Shown piece by piece: positions 44,944 to 54,006 of a stretch of DNA of 64,000 nt. This DNA is from Nocardia terpenica (GTDB lineage Bacteria; Actinomycetota; Actinomycetes; Mycobacteriales; Mycobacteriaceae), in NCBI RefSeq assembly GCF_013186535.1, contig NZ_JABMCZ010000003.1, positions 1,426,001-1,490,000 on the forward strand, given 5' to 3'. Positions within the stretch are counted from its first letter, which is position 1. Every line of letters begins with the position of its first letter. The notes below the pieces were generated by a model. It was not told the origin of the DNA and did no database searches. It worked only from the letters and a program-made list of their open reading frames with translations. The translations under genes were made by a program, and so were the position numbers.

Positions 44944-46053
44944 ATGGCCAGGTTCGAGCCGGTATCCGGCGGCGTCTCGCGTTTGGCTGCGGCGGCGGCC
45001 GCCTCGCTGTGGGGCGGCAGGTTAGCGTTGGAGCAGGCCATCACCCGACTGCAGTTCGTGCAATACGACCCGATTCGGCGTCCCGCGCGGGCTCAAGATC
45101 TGATCCTTCACCAACGAGTCGCGAACTACCGCCTGGGCGACCTGGAGGTGGCTTACGGCCGACTCGGGCTTGAGGAAGGTGCCCTTCACGTGTACGGCGC
45201 GATGACATCGGACTTGGCCGCCATGGTGCACTGTTTGCGGGCAAGCGTTGATGAGTACACTCCGACGGGTTTGGCTGCGCAGGTATTGCAGGTAGTTGCC
45301 GAGCACGGAACGGTCCACCCGAATTTGGTTCGGGACGCACTGGGCGCGCGTACTGTCCGCAACGACTGGGGTGGAGCATCGTCGGCGACTACCCGTGCCC
45401 TTGACGAGCTGCATCAACATCGCCTCTTGCGTATCGCTGGCCGCGAACAAGGCGTAAAGCTCTACGAGCTCGCGGTGCCGCCCAAGGCGGTCGCAGATCG
45501 GGAGGAGTGCTTGAAACGAGCTGTCTTGCAAGTGGCTCGGCTGCTAGCACCGGTGCCCCTAGGAAGCTTGCGTGCCGCACTACGTCCGATCGTGCGCGAC
45601 CTCGCACCCCGCGCCACAGCGATGATCGCGGAGCTCATTGAGAGCGGGCGGCTGCTTGGCGGATCGGCGGACGGCGTTGAGTACGTATGGCCATACTCGT
45701 TTGCGCTCGACGCGCAATGGCCTGCTGACAAGGCGGTGATTTTGGCCCCATTCGATCCCATCGTCTGGGATCGCAAGCGCTTTGAACATCTCTGGGGATG
45801 GAGATATGTGTTTGAGGCATATACGCCCGCAGTCCGGCGCCGATTCGGCTACTATGCGCTGCCGCTGTTCTTCGATGGCAAAGCAGTAGGGTGGACGGAG
45901 TGCGAGAGGGACAGCCAAAAGCTAAGTGCAAGAGTGGGTTTCATCGACGGGTATCCGAGCGGGAGGCGTTTTCGCACCGCTATCACACACGAACTGGAAA
46001 ATCTGGCTACCATGGTGGGAGCGTCGGTGAGCGCGATCCGGCTACCCAGGTGA
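44944..46053 (+). CDS. AlkZ/YcaQ-family DNA glycosylase (HTH_42), probable self-resistance
   Basis: This 369-residue protein belongs to the winged-helix HTH_42 family. Near the start LQFVQYDPI supplies the Gln-x-Asp catalytic motif (Gln40, Asp42) of the YcaQ branch. The C-terminal half has the hallmark APFDPIVWDRKRFEHLWG, FEAYTPAVRRRFGYYALP and WTECERDSQKL. Family members excise bulky N7-alkylguanines and unhook crosslinks; AlkZ protects the azinomycin producer and relatives protect trioxacarcin producers. Directly coupled to the CGNR regulator beside a biosynthetic cluster, it suggests a DNA-alkylating product. That inference is not proof, since family members also occur outside clusters. 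Confidence 0.85.
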   Translation: MARFEPVSGGVSRLAAAAAASLWGGRLALEQAITRLQFVQYDPIRRPARAQDLILHQRVANYRLGDLEVAYGRLGLEEGALHVYGAMTSDLAAMVHCLRASVDEYTPTGLAAQVLQVVAEHGTVHPNLVRDALGARTVRNDWGGASSATTRALDELHQHRLLRIAGREQGVKLYELAVPPKAVADREECLKRAVLQVARLLAPVPLGSLRAALRPIVRDLAPRATAMIAELIESGRLLGGSADGVEYVWPYSFALDAQWPADKAVILAPFDPIVWDRKRFEHLWGWRYVFEAYTPAVRRRFGYYALPLFFDGKAVGWTECERDSQKLSARVGFIDGYPSGRRFRTAITHELENLATMVGASVSAIRLPR

Positions 46054-46062
46054 TCTCCGATC

Positions 46063-46634
46063 CCGGATCGGGTCATCTACTACCAGTACCAGGCCGACCG
46101 GGCACGGCGCATGCTGCGTGGCATCGACCAGCAGATCGCCAAGGGCCAGCGCGGGGTTGACGGGCAAGCCGCGGTCAAGCGCAACCAGTTCATCAAGCTC
46201 ACAGGCGCCGCCAAGTCCATCAACCGGGCACTTGAGGCCAAGACCCGCGCCTGGCCGGGCTCAAAGGCTACATCAACATGACCGACACCAGCGCCGGGTT
46301 CGTCATCGACGCCGACCACCAACTCTGGCACGTGGAGCACGGTTTCCGCATGTCAAAATATGATTTGCAGGCCAGGCCGATCTACCACCACAAGTGCAAT
46401 CCATCGAAGCCCACCTGACCATCGTGTTCGCGGCCCTGGCGATCTCCTACTGAATCGAAACCCGAACCGGTTGGAGCATAAAGAAATTCGTTCAAACTAC
46501 CCGCCGATCCCGAACCGTCGAGATCCGCGCCTGGCGACCAAACCCTCACCGCCGCAGACCCGCTACCGGCCGACCTCCACCAGGTCCTCGGCAAGATCCA
46601 CGGCCCCGACACACGTGCGCACTACTACCGGTAG
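46063..46634 (+). pseudogene. Decayed IS1634-type transposase, C-terminal part
   Basis: Reading frames here piece together as RVIYYQYQADRARRMLRGID and AAVKRNQFIKLTG, then after a frameshift INMTDTSAGFVIDADHQLWH, HGFRMSKYDLQARPIYHHK, and later pieces ending DTRAHYYR. This order matches the C-terminal half of IS1634-family transposases. At least two frameshifts and the missing N-terminal half make it dead. It marks the right edge of the biosynthetic island, starting only ten bases after the glycosylase stop. Confidence 0.7.
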
Positions 46635-46649
46635 TTTGTTGGCCTCGGT

Positions 46650-47147
46650 TTGTGGGTAGCCGGTGTGGGGCAAGGGTTTTCGCGTGTATCCGGAGTGGTG
46701 GGGATGACTGCGCGTCGTCGGTGTCCGCCAGTGGCTGGTCCGTTGGAGGGGTACGCGGCTGGGTTCGATGATCTGTTTTCGGTGTTGCCTCAGCGGCGTG
46801 GTTTCCAAGAGTATCTGTCGGGGTTGCTGGCCCCGCGGGAGCGGAACAAGACGTTGACCGCGTTGTCCGGCGCCGAGCCGATGGTCGGGGCGCAGCATCG
46901 CGCGGTGCAGCGGTTGCAGTGGTTCCTGTCGGAATCGAGGTGGGATCCGGACCTGGTCGAGGCGCGGCGGCTGGCGGTACTGGTGGCCGATCCGGCGACC
47001 GCCCCGCATGCCGGTGGGGTGCTGGTCATCGACGATTCCGGGGACCACAAGGACGGCACGGCGACCGCGCATGTGGGTCGGCAGTGGCTGGGCCGTTACG
47101 GTAAGACCGACAACGGCATCGTCACGGTGACCACGTTAATAGTGTGA
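46650..47147 (+). pseudogene. Truncated IS701-type transposase, N-terminal part
   Basis: The frame encodes PLEGYAAGFDDLFSVLPQRR, AVQRLQWFLSESRWDPD and LVIDDSGDHKDGTATAHVG, then GKTDNGIVTVTTL, which is the N-terminal third of IS701-family DDE transposases including the first catalytic Asp region. It stops at 47147, about 160 residues into an enzyme usually near 400. No continuation was found downstream, so the 3' part was lost. Sequence 47148-47330 holds no gene. Confidence 0.75.
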
Positions 47148-47330
47148 GATTCGTATCCGGTTCGGATGCAGGAGAATCCGGTCGGCACAGTTCTCGTTCC
47201 GACCTCGCCCTCGGCGACCAGCACACTTGAGACATCGCCGTTCGCGCGACCCGTATGTCCTCGACAAAGGGTATCGTGAGATTTGTTTCAGCTGTACTTA
47301 CTTTCCGCTCCGTCCATAGTGCTCCACCTG

Positions 47331-47915
47331 CTATGCAGGTAGATGCGTGGAAACCGCCTGAACGAACTCGATCAGAACCTGGCATGGATCGACCGTGTGG
47401 GCCGCGTTGTCGAATCGCACTCCGCCGTCTTTGATGTCGGTGATAATCATGCAGGTGTTATCGGATCGCGGTCCCTGAATTGCAGCTGGTCTGTTGTTGA
47501 TGGTCAGTCTCCTGACTGGGGTGCCATCAACTGAATTAGACTTCGAATAAACATCGGAAAAGTAGTCGACAGTCATGTTGGTTACATCGACCGAGATTCC
47601 GGTTCCGCGTGTTTGCGTTAGTTCGAAACTCCTGCGGTATTCGCATCCCGACGATTTGACGCCGTCGCCGTCGTCTCGCTCGGCTTGACGCTTCGGGTCC
47701 GGCATCAACTGTTGGCTCGTGATCACATCGGGAGGTATATCGCTGCACGGGTCGAACGATGTCGGTATCCGATCGGATATTCTCGGCTTGGGTGGTTCAC
47801 TGTCGTTGGATTTGCACCCGGATACCACGGCGCAGGTCAATAGAACTGCAGAGATAATTTGGAACCAGAGAGTCCGCTCTTTCGCGGCCGTGCCGTACGT
47901 TTGATGCCTCGTCAC
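47331..47915 (-). CDS. DUF3558-type lipoprotein
   Basis: This 194-residue lipoprotein has lipobox VVSGC and the family start FDPCSDIPPDVI, with paired cysteines (SSGCEYRR, DNTCMII, DPCQVL) as in DUF3558 proteins of mycobacteria and nocardiae. Function is unknown; related genes occur near type VII secretion loci. It is the last gene of the minus-strand type VII-like locus, immediately after the giant WXG protein, with one base between them. Confidence 0.82.
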   Translation of the reverse strand: MTRHQTYGTAAKERTLWFQIISAVLLTCAVVSGCKSNDSEPPKPRISDRIPTSFDPCSDIPPDVITSQQLMPDPKRQAERDDGDGVKSSGCEYRRSFELTQTRGTGISVDVTNMTVDYFSDVYSKSNSVDGTPVRRLTINNRPAAIQGPRSDNTCMIITDIKDGGVRFDNAAHTVDPCQVLIEFVQAVSTHLPA

Positions 47916-47916
47916 A

Positions 47917-50307
47917 TCAGCTCCCAGGCTTCTTAGGCGCTTGCTGACCGCCTGTAGCTAGTTGCTCCAGGTCCGAGCTGTTCTTGACCAGGGTGGAATC
48001 GATGGTGCTGTCGTAATTGTCCTGGTACTGAGTATAGTAGCTGTTCAACGTTTGCTGCGGCGGACGGTTGGCACTGTAGTCGAGGAACGTCTGAAGGCGA
48101 GTGCCGAATTCATCGTTCCCCGACTTTTGAACCTCGTCGGCATAGGGGAATTGCAGTAAGTGAGGTGTCGGAGGAGGGTTGACGCCGTTCATTATTGCTT
48201 TGTATGCCTGATCCTCGGCAATGTTTTTCACCGTCGTTCCGACCGGCCCGCCCGGGACGGGGACTGCGTCAACGATCTTCTTGGCCACGTCCGAGATATC
48301 TTTGGTTTGATTGTAAGACTTCAGCGCCTGATCGTTCTGCTGAGCAATATCGTTGCCGTGTTGATATGTCAAGGCATTGTACCGAGAATCGGTGATATGG
48401 GCGTCGAGTGTGGCTAGCTTTCGAATGGTATCGACTTGCGATTCCGGTGCTATTTGATTGTTGGCCAGTTGATACGCAACTGCATTGTCATACGATTGCC
48501 GGGCGGTTTCGAGGGTCTGGCGGCCTTCCTCGGTTTGATTCGCCAGGAAGAGCAAGCGCTGACTATCCCTCAGCTGCATCTCGACAGGAATGTTCGGATC
48601 GTGCCGCATCAGCGTAGTTCCTTGATCGGCAAAGGAATCTAAATTTCCGGTGATTACCCGTGAAAGACTGTTTGCGAACTCGGGGTTCTTGTTGAAAGAG
48701 TCCGTCGTCGACTGGACCAAGGACTTGTTGCCGGGCCCCATGTCCAAACTGTCTCCATGGTGGGGAGCCAAGAGCTGTGGCAATTTCGCGACGACCTCGC
48801 GCGCTCGATTTCCCTCGGTCCCCGGCAGTTGGGCGCCCGGATCGTGTGTATGTTGTCCAGCCCACTCGAACAGGTTGGAAGCAGCCTTGCCCTGGTCTGG
48901 CCAGGTGTGATTGCGGAACACCGTGTCGGCGAACTTCTGCGGGTCGTAGTCACCCGGTGACCTGTATTGATTTCCGTTCGCTCCGAACGATAGGTCGGCA
49001 GGGATCTTCTGACCATCGAGGCCGTGCCCGGTAAGCAGCTGATAATCGGCTTCGTGATTCCGGGTCGCGGTGTTCAGGAATTTCGTGGCCGCGTCGTTGA
49101 GCGACTTGGTCTCCTCGTCGGTGAACCCGATGGGTCTGCCACCGCTGCTGTCGAGATACTGCGCCATGCTCTGGGCTTGACGGCCGAGTTCGGTGCTGAA
49201 TGTGGTGCCACCGGTCATATTCGGATCGGCGTTCCCCAGCAGATTCGCCAGCTTCATTCGGTCCTGCATACGGCGAACTGTGTCGCCGGGTCCGCTCTTG
49301 TCGCCGACGTATTCCTGTTCGCGTCCCGAGATGAGCTGACGGATGTCGGGCGGGAGGTTGGTATACGCGCCGGGTGAGGAGAGTTTGCCATTGGGACCGA
49401 TACCTGTGCCGACGTGCTCGTCGGTGATGGTCATCATCCCGTCGGCCAGCGCCCTCTGCTGCGCGGCAGCGACCGTGCTGGCGGGATGGTCCGGGGTCGC
49501 CGTGGCTTCCTGCTGCAGATGATCCTGTAGCGCGAGCACGCCGTCCTTGCCAGCGTTCTTGAAAAACTCCTTGTAATAGTCCTGCACCTCAGCGGGCAAA
49601 GTCGGGACATCCTTGCCCTCCGACAGCGCCTGCATCTGTTCCGGTGTCAGGACGTGGGTGGGAAGGTGGGCGGCGACCTCGTCGAGTTTGGCGGGGTCGC
49701 CGTTCTTGGCTGCCTCGGCCGCTTCCTTGCCGTCTTCGGCGCCGGTGCGCCCGCCCTGGCTGGGTGCGTCGGTGACGTCGAGGTCGGAGCCGAACAGGTC
49801 GCCAGCCGTGCGGACGAGTTCGGCTGCTTCGCTGATCTTGGTGGCCGTGTTGGCGACCGCGTCTCGAAACGGGTAGAACGCCAGGTTGATGGCGTCTTGG
49901 AGGGCATTGATGGTGTCGACAGGAACGCCGTCTTTGTCGGGGATCACCCAATTATCGGCGACCGTCAGACCATGACTGCGGGCGTCGTTGACCTTGGTCA
50001 GCAGCACGGTGCGATGCGAGTCGATATCGGCGGCGGCGTTGCGGATCGCGGTGACCAGGTCGTCGACATAGGCCCACACCTTGCGGGCCTGGTCGTGGTC
50101 CTGACCGACACGATCGTAGGCAGCGTTATAGGCCGCGCCCTGCCAGGAGGTGCCCAGGTCGGCGAAGTGCTTCTTCGGCTGCTCGATATTCACCCCGAAG
50201 GTCTCGTTGTTGGCCTTGGCCAGTGCGGCAGCGAGGTCGGTCAGCGCCGGGACTCGCCACTTCTCCACGTTCGACCGCAGCAGCGATGTTGATCCGGGGG
50301 CGACCAT
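47917..50307 (-). CDS. Large WXG-domain protein, Rv2082-like (TPR-repeat-region type)
   Basis: This 796-residue protein has an N-terminal WXG100-like helical hairpin (W55-Q-G57 in GTSWQGAAY), followed by a long mainly helical region and a mixed domain (YRSPGDYDPQKFADTVFRNH; SLDMGPGNKSLVQSTTDSF). Mycobacterial relatives such as Rv2082 are annotated as TPR-repeat-region proteins and sit beside an EspC-like gene, as here. It is likely a type VII secretion substrate with an effector or toxin-like body. No catalytic motif is recognised. It overlaps the next gene upstream by one base. Confidence 0.78.
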   Translation of the reverse strand: MVAPGSTSLLRSNVEKWRVPALTDLAAALAKANNETFGVNIEQPKKHFADLGTSWQGAAYNAAYDRVGQDHDQARKVWAYVDDLVTAIRNAAADIDSHRTVLLTKVNDARSHGLTVADNWVIPDKDGVPVDTINALQDAINLAFYPFRDAVANTATKISEAAELVRTAGDLFGSDLDVTDAPSQGGRTGAEDGKEAAEAAKNGDPAKLDEVAAHLPTHVLTPEQMQALSEGKDVPTLPAEVQDYYKEFFKNAGKDGVLALQDHLQQEATATPDHPASTVAAAQQRALADGMMTITDEHVGTGIGPNGKLSSPGAYTNLPPDIRQLISGREQEYVGDKSGPGDTVRRMQDRMKLANLLGNADPNMTGGTTFSTELGRQAQSMAQYLDSSGGRPIGFTDEETKSLNDAATKFLNTATRNHEADYQLLTGHGLDGQKIPADLSFGANGNQYRSPGDYDPQKFADTVFRNHTWPDQGKAASNLFEWAGQHTHDPGAQLPGTEGNRAREVVAKLPQLLAPHHGDSLDMGPGNKSLVQSTTDSFNKNPEFANSLSRVITGNLDSFADQGTTLMRHDPNIPVEMQLRDSQRLLFLANQTEEGRQTLETARQSYDNAVAYQLANNQIAPESQVDTIRKLATLDAHITDSRYNALTYQHGNDIAQQNDQALKSYNQTKDISDVAKKIVDAVPVPGGPVGTTVKNIAEDQAYKAIMNGVNPPPTPHLLQFPYADEVQKSGNDEFGTRLQTFLDYSANRPPQQTLNSYYTQYQDNYDSTIDSTLVKNSSDLEQLATGGQQAPKKPGS

Positions 50308-50624
50308 TACTGCCCTCCCGCGTGGTGGACGTCGAACTTACGCATCGCGGCAGCGAATGTCTCCTCGGTCTCCAGATACCACTGGGACGAGGTCTCGATC
50401 TTCCCCGACACGTCGGACAACTTCTTCGCAACCCGCTGATAGGCGCCGTCGACGAACTGACCGGCTTGGGTGCAAACACCGTCTAGGCCGCTGCCCGGCA
50501 GCGCCTCCGCGATCCCCGTGGCCGCGGCCGTGACGTTGACCTTGGTGATATTCATCCCCGCCCCAGCCAGTACCCCGGCGAGATTGTGTAGCTGGTCGAT
50601 GTCGACCTGTAGCAGTGGCTCCAT
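50307..50624 (-). CDS. EspC-like type VII secretion small protein
   Basis: This 105-residue helical-hairpin protein begins LLQVDIDQLHNLAGVLAGAG, the start of EspC/DUF2580-type proteins, and contains the C-terminal secretion signal YxxxE (Y83-LETE87) after SSQW. It probably forms a secreted pair with the larger WXG protein directly downstream, as in mycobacterial Rv2081/Rv2082-like pairs. The TGATG-type junction with that gene supports co-expression. Confidence 0.78.
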   Translation of the reverse strand: MEPLLQVDIDQLHNLAGVLAGAGMNITKVNVTAAATGIAEALPGSGLDGVCTQAGQFVDGAYQRVAKKLSDVSGKIETSSQWYLETEETFAAAMRKFDVHHAGGQ

Positions 50625-50704
50625 CGGCTAAACCCCCATCAGTGTCGTGTCATGCGTCGCGCAGGTCATTAGATCACGCAACTACGCATCCGCAGATCGC
50701 GTCG

Positions 50705-51424
50705 TCATCGGATCCGGGCCAGCTGTGCGAGGTGCCGGACCACGAGGTCGTCGCCTGAGGGGGCGAGGGTGAGGTCGTGCCCGACCGCGAGCAGGTAGCG
50801 GCCGTCGCCGGTGAAGTCCAGCCAGGTGCGATGTACCGGTGGTGGGGACATCGCCTCTTCCGGTAGCACGGTGACGGTGATGTAGCCGCGGGCGTCGATC
50901 GGCCGCCGCAACGCCTGCCGCAGCCGTGTGGCGCGGCGGCTGTCGTCGGTTTCCTGCCACTGCTCTGGATCGGGTTCCAGCACCGCTCGGCGTGGTTCTC
51001 GCATCTTCTGCAGACTGCCTGCGGGCACCGAGCCCATCGCACCCGCCAGCTGCTGGGGCACGGCGCGGGCGTGGCAGGATGCCACGGTCACCTTCTCCGA
51101 CGTGGCCAGCACCGCCGCGCCCCACTCGCCGAGCGCGACCCCTAATGCCAGGATCGGGTCCGGTTGCCGCTGCCCCTCGGCGAATCGGTCACCGAACACC
51201 GAAATCGTGGTGACGTCGGAGCGGGCGAGGAACCGCAGCGTGCTGGTCAGCTCCGGGTCCGCGTTGAACGAGAACCGCTGCTCCAGACCCAGCGCCGCCT
51301 GCTCGCTCTCGGTGACCACGGTCCCGCGAGGGGCGAGATCGATCGGATACGGCCTGCGATCCAGCCCGGTTTCCACCGACCAGACATAGCTGAACTCGTC
51401 GCTCGTGAACGACCACTGCGTCAC
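50705..51424 (-). CDS. espG: EspG-family type VII secretion chaperone
   Basis: This 239-residue cytosolic protein has the EspG opening WSFTSDEFSYVW and RPYPIDLAPRGT, a central beta sheet and the closing GRYLLAVGHDLTLAPSGDDLV. EspG chaperones bind PE/PPE-type substrates and deliver them to an ESX channel. Its ATGA overlap with the upstream PPE-like gene suggests that protein is its client. The channel genes themselves are not in this window. Confidence 0.85.
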   Translation of the reverse strand: MTQWSFTSDEFSYVWSVETGLDRRPYPIDLAPRGTVVTESEQAALGLEQRFSFNADPELTSTLRFLARSDVTTISVFGDRFAEGQRQPDPILALGVALGEWGAAVLATSEKVTVASCHARAVPQQLAGAMGSVPAGSLQKMREPRRAVLEPDPEQWQETDDSRRATRLRQALRRPIDARGYITVTVLPEEAMSPPPVHRTWLDFTGDGRYLLAVGHDLTLAPSGDDLVVRHLAQLARIR

Positions 51425-52812
51425 CGACCGTCCTCCATCGGGCCCCGGCCGAGGTAGCCCGACCGCGTCTCCGGCGGCTCCGGGGCCGGACTCGCCGATG
51501 TCGGCGATGGCACTACGGCAGCAGGTTGCTGCTCGTCATCGGGGGTCGTGCCGATCACGCCCGACCCTGCCGCAGGTAGCTCGACCAGTTCCTCGTACTG
51601 CCGTCGCAGGTATTCCGGACTGGCTTTGGAACGATCGTCGTCCGACTCCTTCTTGCCGTGACCGGCGTGTGGCATCCCACTCGACATCGGCCGTTGCGCC
51701 GCCATCTCCGCCGATCGAGCCGCTCGCGCCACGTTCGCCTGCGCCGCCGTCGGAGCGGGCTCACCGGGCCGCGAGACACCCGAACCTCCGCCAGATGGTG
51801 ACCGTGTGCCCGGCGTACCCGGGATCATCGGGCCCAGACCGGTTGTTCCCGATCCACTCGGCACACCCGAGCCTGTGCCGATCGAAGGCGTAGCGCTCGT
51901 CGGCAAGGTCGGCGTTGTGGTGGCAGGGCCGGTACCGGTCGGCAGTCCAGGGAACGAAGACGGCGTGGTCGCCGTCAGGGAGTTCGTCGATGCCGGCTGA
52001 GTCTGGTCCGGGGCCGTATTCGATTGAGGACTATCACCTGGGGGCTGGTCTCCGGGCTTGGCGTTGCCGGGATCACCATCCTTGCCCGGGATCCCGGTGT
52101 TGCCGGAGCCAGCGCCCGGCGTGGGCAGACCGCCGCCTGCACCCGTGCCGGGAGTGCCGGGTGTTGCCGAGCCCGATTGCGCACCTGGCCCTGGCGGGGG
52201 TGGAATGAATCGCGGCACAGCATCGCCGGAGGCGGGAATCGTGGGGTTGTAGACGAAGTTCATCGTGTCCTGCACGTCCGCCTGAGCCGACGCGGCCTGG
52301 CTCTGATATGTCCGCAACCGGACACCGCCGTCCGCGGCTTCCCTGGCCGGATCCGGGTCCGGCTGATAGGGCGGGGACGGCGGCGGGATCGACGCCCGGA
52401 CATTCTGCGCGGCACTGGCATTCAACTCCATCAGCCGCTGCACCGCCGTCGCGGTGCCGTGCGCGTCCAGGCTGGCAGCCAAGAACTCATCCGTCGACTG
52501 CTGTGCCGAGGTCGCGAACGCACCCGACCACTCCGCGAACTCGTGTTTTACGCCCTGGGCGTACTCGTCGAACAGATCGTGCACCTTCTGAGCGTGATCA
52601 CTCCAGTGGCTGGCGATCTGGCCGAGCGCGTCCGGACTGATCTTCTCGTGCACCCGATCCCAAATCTGCTGATGGGTATAGCCATTGAACTGCTCACGAT
52701 CGGCCACATACGCCGGATCAGTCCCAGCCGGTCCGAACCCGGTGACTCGGGACAGCTGAGCTTCCTGGCCACGGATGTCGTCTGCGATCTCGTTCTTCGT
52801 CCGCCTGCCCAC
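51421..52812 (-). CDS. PPE-like type VII secretion substrate with proline/glycine-rich tail
   Basis: This 463-residue protein has an N-terminal helical domain (about 1-150) with W95-S-G97 in EFAEWSGAFA, then a long Pro/Gly/Ser/Thr-rich region (about 190-390) and an acidic helical end. The layout is that of PPE-like ESX substrates of nocardiae. It is coupled to EspG. The low-complexity region differs from mycobacterial PPE repeats, so it is called PPE-like only by topology and context. Confidence 0.7.
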   Translation of the reverse strand: MGRRTKNEIADDIRGQEAQLSRVTGFGPAGTDPAYVADREQFNGYTHQQIWDRVHEKISPDALGQIASHWSDHAQKVHDLFDEYAQGVKHEFAEWSGAFATSAQQSTDEFLAASLDAHGTATAVQRLMELNASAAQNVRASIPPPSPPYQPDPDPAREAADGGVRLRTYQSQAASAQADVQDTMNFVYNPTIPASGDAVPRFIPPPPGPGAQSGSATPGTPGTGAGGGLPTPGAGSGNTGIPGKDGDPGNAKPGDQPPGDSPQSNTAPDQTQPASTNSLTATTPSSFPGLPTGTGPATTTPTLPTSATPSIGTGSGVPSGSGTTGLGPMIPGTPGTRSPSGGGSGVSRPGEPAPTAAQANVARAARSAEMAAQRPMSSGMPHAGHGKKESDDDRSKASPEYLRRQYEELVELPAAGSGVIGTTPDDEQQPAAVVPSPTSASPAPEPPETRSGYLGRGPMEDGR

Positions 52813-52830
52813 GACGCACCCCCTCCCGGC

Positions 52831-53493
52831 TCAGTTGTCCCCGATACGCGCAACGATGTCTTGCACCAAATCCGTCATGCCCGAACACTTTTCAGGAGCC
52901 GGACCATCAAGGTGATCAGCGAATATCGTCCGCTGGAAATCGACGTAGCCGACTTTGGTCTGCAACAACACGTCACAGGTATCCGGATCCTTGGTCCGTA
53001 CGACCATCGCCGAGCGGCCACCGATGGTCGTGTCCTGAATTTGCGCGCCCTCGGCGGTTTCCTTCGCCCGCCCCTCATCCATCGTGCGGTTACCCGACAG
53101 GATTCCCAACACATATGCCTTGTCCGGTGATTTGAGCTCGCAGCCGAGGAACGTGTATTCGGCGTTGATGTCGGTCGTTCTCTTGCGAGTCTCGGGGGCA
53201 TACCCGAGGTGAGTGACGGTGGCGCCATCAATCCACGTACAGGGATCGAAAGCCACATCAGGACGGTTCTGGTTGTGCTGTGCCGATGGCTGCAGACTCG
53301 ACGCGGTCAGAGTGGGGAACGGCGGAAGGCCAGCCGATTTCGACACTGCAGTCGATGTTGCGCTGGTCGAGGAGGTGACGATCGCCGTTCCGTGCTGGGA
53401 ACTGCCGCACGCTGCCGCTGTCAGTGCGGCAGCGGCCAAGACGATGAGGGTCGACATGTGGCGCGCTACGTGAGCGCGAGGCGTGACACTCAT
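52831..53493 (-). CDS. DUF3558-type lipoprotein
   Basis: This 220-residue lipoprotein has lipobox TAAAC and the DUF3558 pattern VAFDPCTWIDGATVTHLGY, FLGCELKS, DTCDVLLQ and EKCSGM, giving two cysteine pairs. It is the second of three DUF3558-type genes in this locus. Its stop lies 18 bases before the start codon region of the PPE-like gene, and its start overlaps the stop of the helical protein upstream. Confidence 0.85.
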   Translation of the reverse strand: MSVTPRAHVARHMSTLIVLAAAALTAAACGSSQHGTAIVTSSTSATSTAVSKSAGLPPFPTLTASSLQPSAQHNQNRPDVAFDPCTWIDGATVTHLGYAPETRKRTTDINAEYTFLGCELKSPDKAYVLGILSGNRTMDEGRAKETAEGAQIQDTTIGGRSAMVVRTKDPDTCDVLLQTKVGYVDFQRTIFADHLDGPAPEKCSGMTDLVQDIVARIGDN

Positions 53494-53876
53494 GCGTTGT
53501 CCTCGAGCTGCTTGGCCGCATATTTGATTGCTGCCTGATTGGCGGCCTCGGCCTCGGTGAATTGCTTGCCAGCCGCGAGATATGCCGCTTTATACTGCAG
53601 TGCCGCCAGCCTGAACGCCTTCAGGGTGTCGATGTACTCCTGCCCTTTAGCGCTGAACCCTTTGGTCAACGCCAGCCCCGAGGGAAGGTCGGGAAAACCG
53701 GTCACCTGCGTAAGGTGCTTCGCACCCGCGATTTCGTCCTCCAGGCCGTCGATGAGCTTGTCGCACTTGGCTGCGAGTCGTGTGGCACCGTCTTCGGGCA
53801 TCACGAACTGACCGGCTTTCGCGGCATCATAGGTCGCTCGAGCTTTCTCCTGCCCCTTGTCCGGCAGCTGGCCCAT
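53490..53876 (-). CDS. Small helical protein of the type VII-like locus
   Basis: This 128-residue all-helical soluble protein (GQLPDKGQEKARATYDAAKAG ... AYLAAGKQFTEAEAANQAAIKYAAKQLEDN) has a length and heptad character like WXG/PE-type hairpins, but no WXG. A GAGGGGG site nine bases upstream supports ATG 53876 over earlier in-frame ATGs. It may be a secreted partner or a structural protein. No family is named with confidence. Confidence 0.65.
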   Translation of the reverse strand: MGQLPDKGQEKARATYDAAKAGQFVMPEDGATRLAAKCDKLIDGLEDEIAGAKHLTQVTGFPDLPSGLALTKGFSAKGQEYIDTLKAFRLAALQYKAAYLAAGKQFTEAEAANQAAIKYAAKQLEDNA

Positions 53877-54006
53877 CGCCGTTGGCCCCCTCGGTTTCGC
53901 TGGCTGAGCTCGCCGAGCCCACTTCCAGAAGGGAAGATTACCAGCGCCCACCGGTCGATGATCGGCGTCGGGCATGACGCCGATCATCTTCACCGGCTTA
54001 CCCGGG

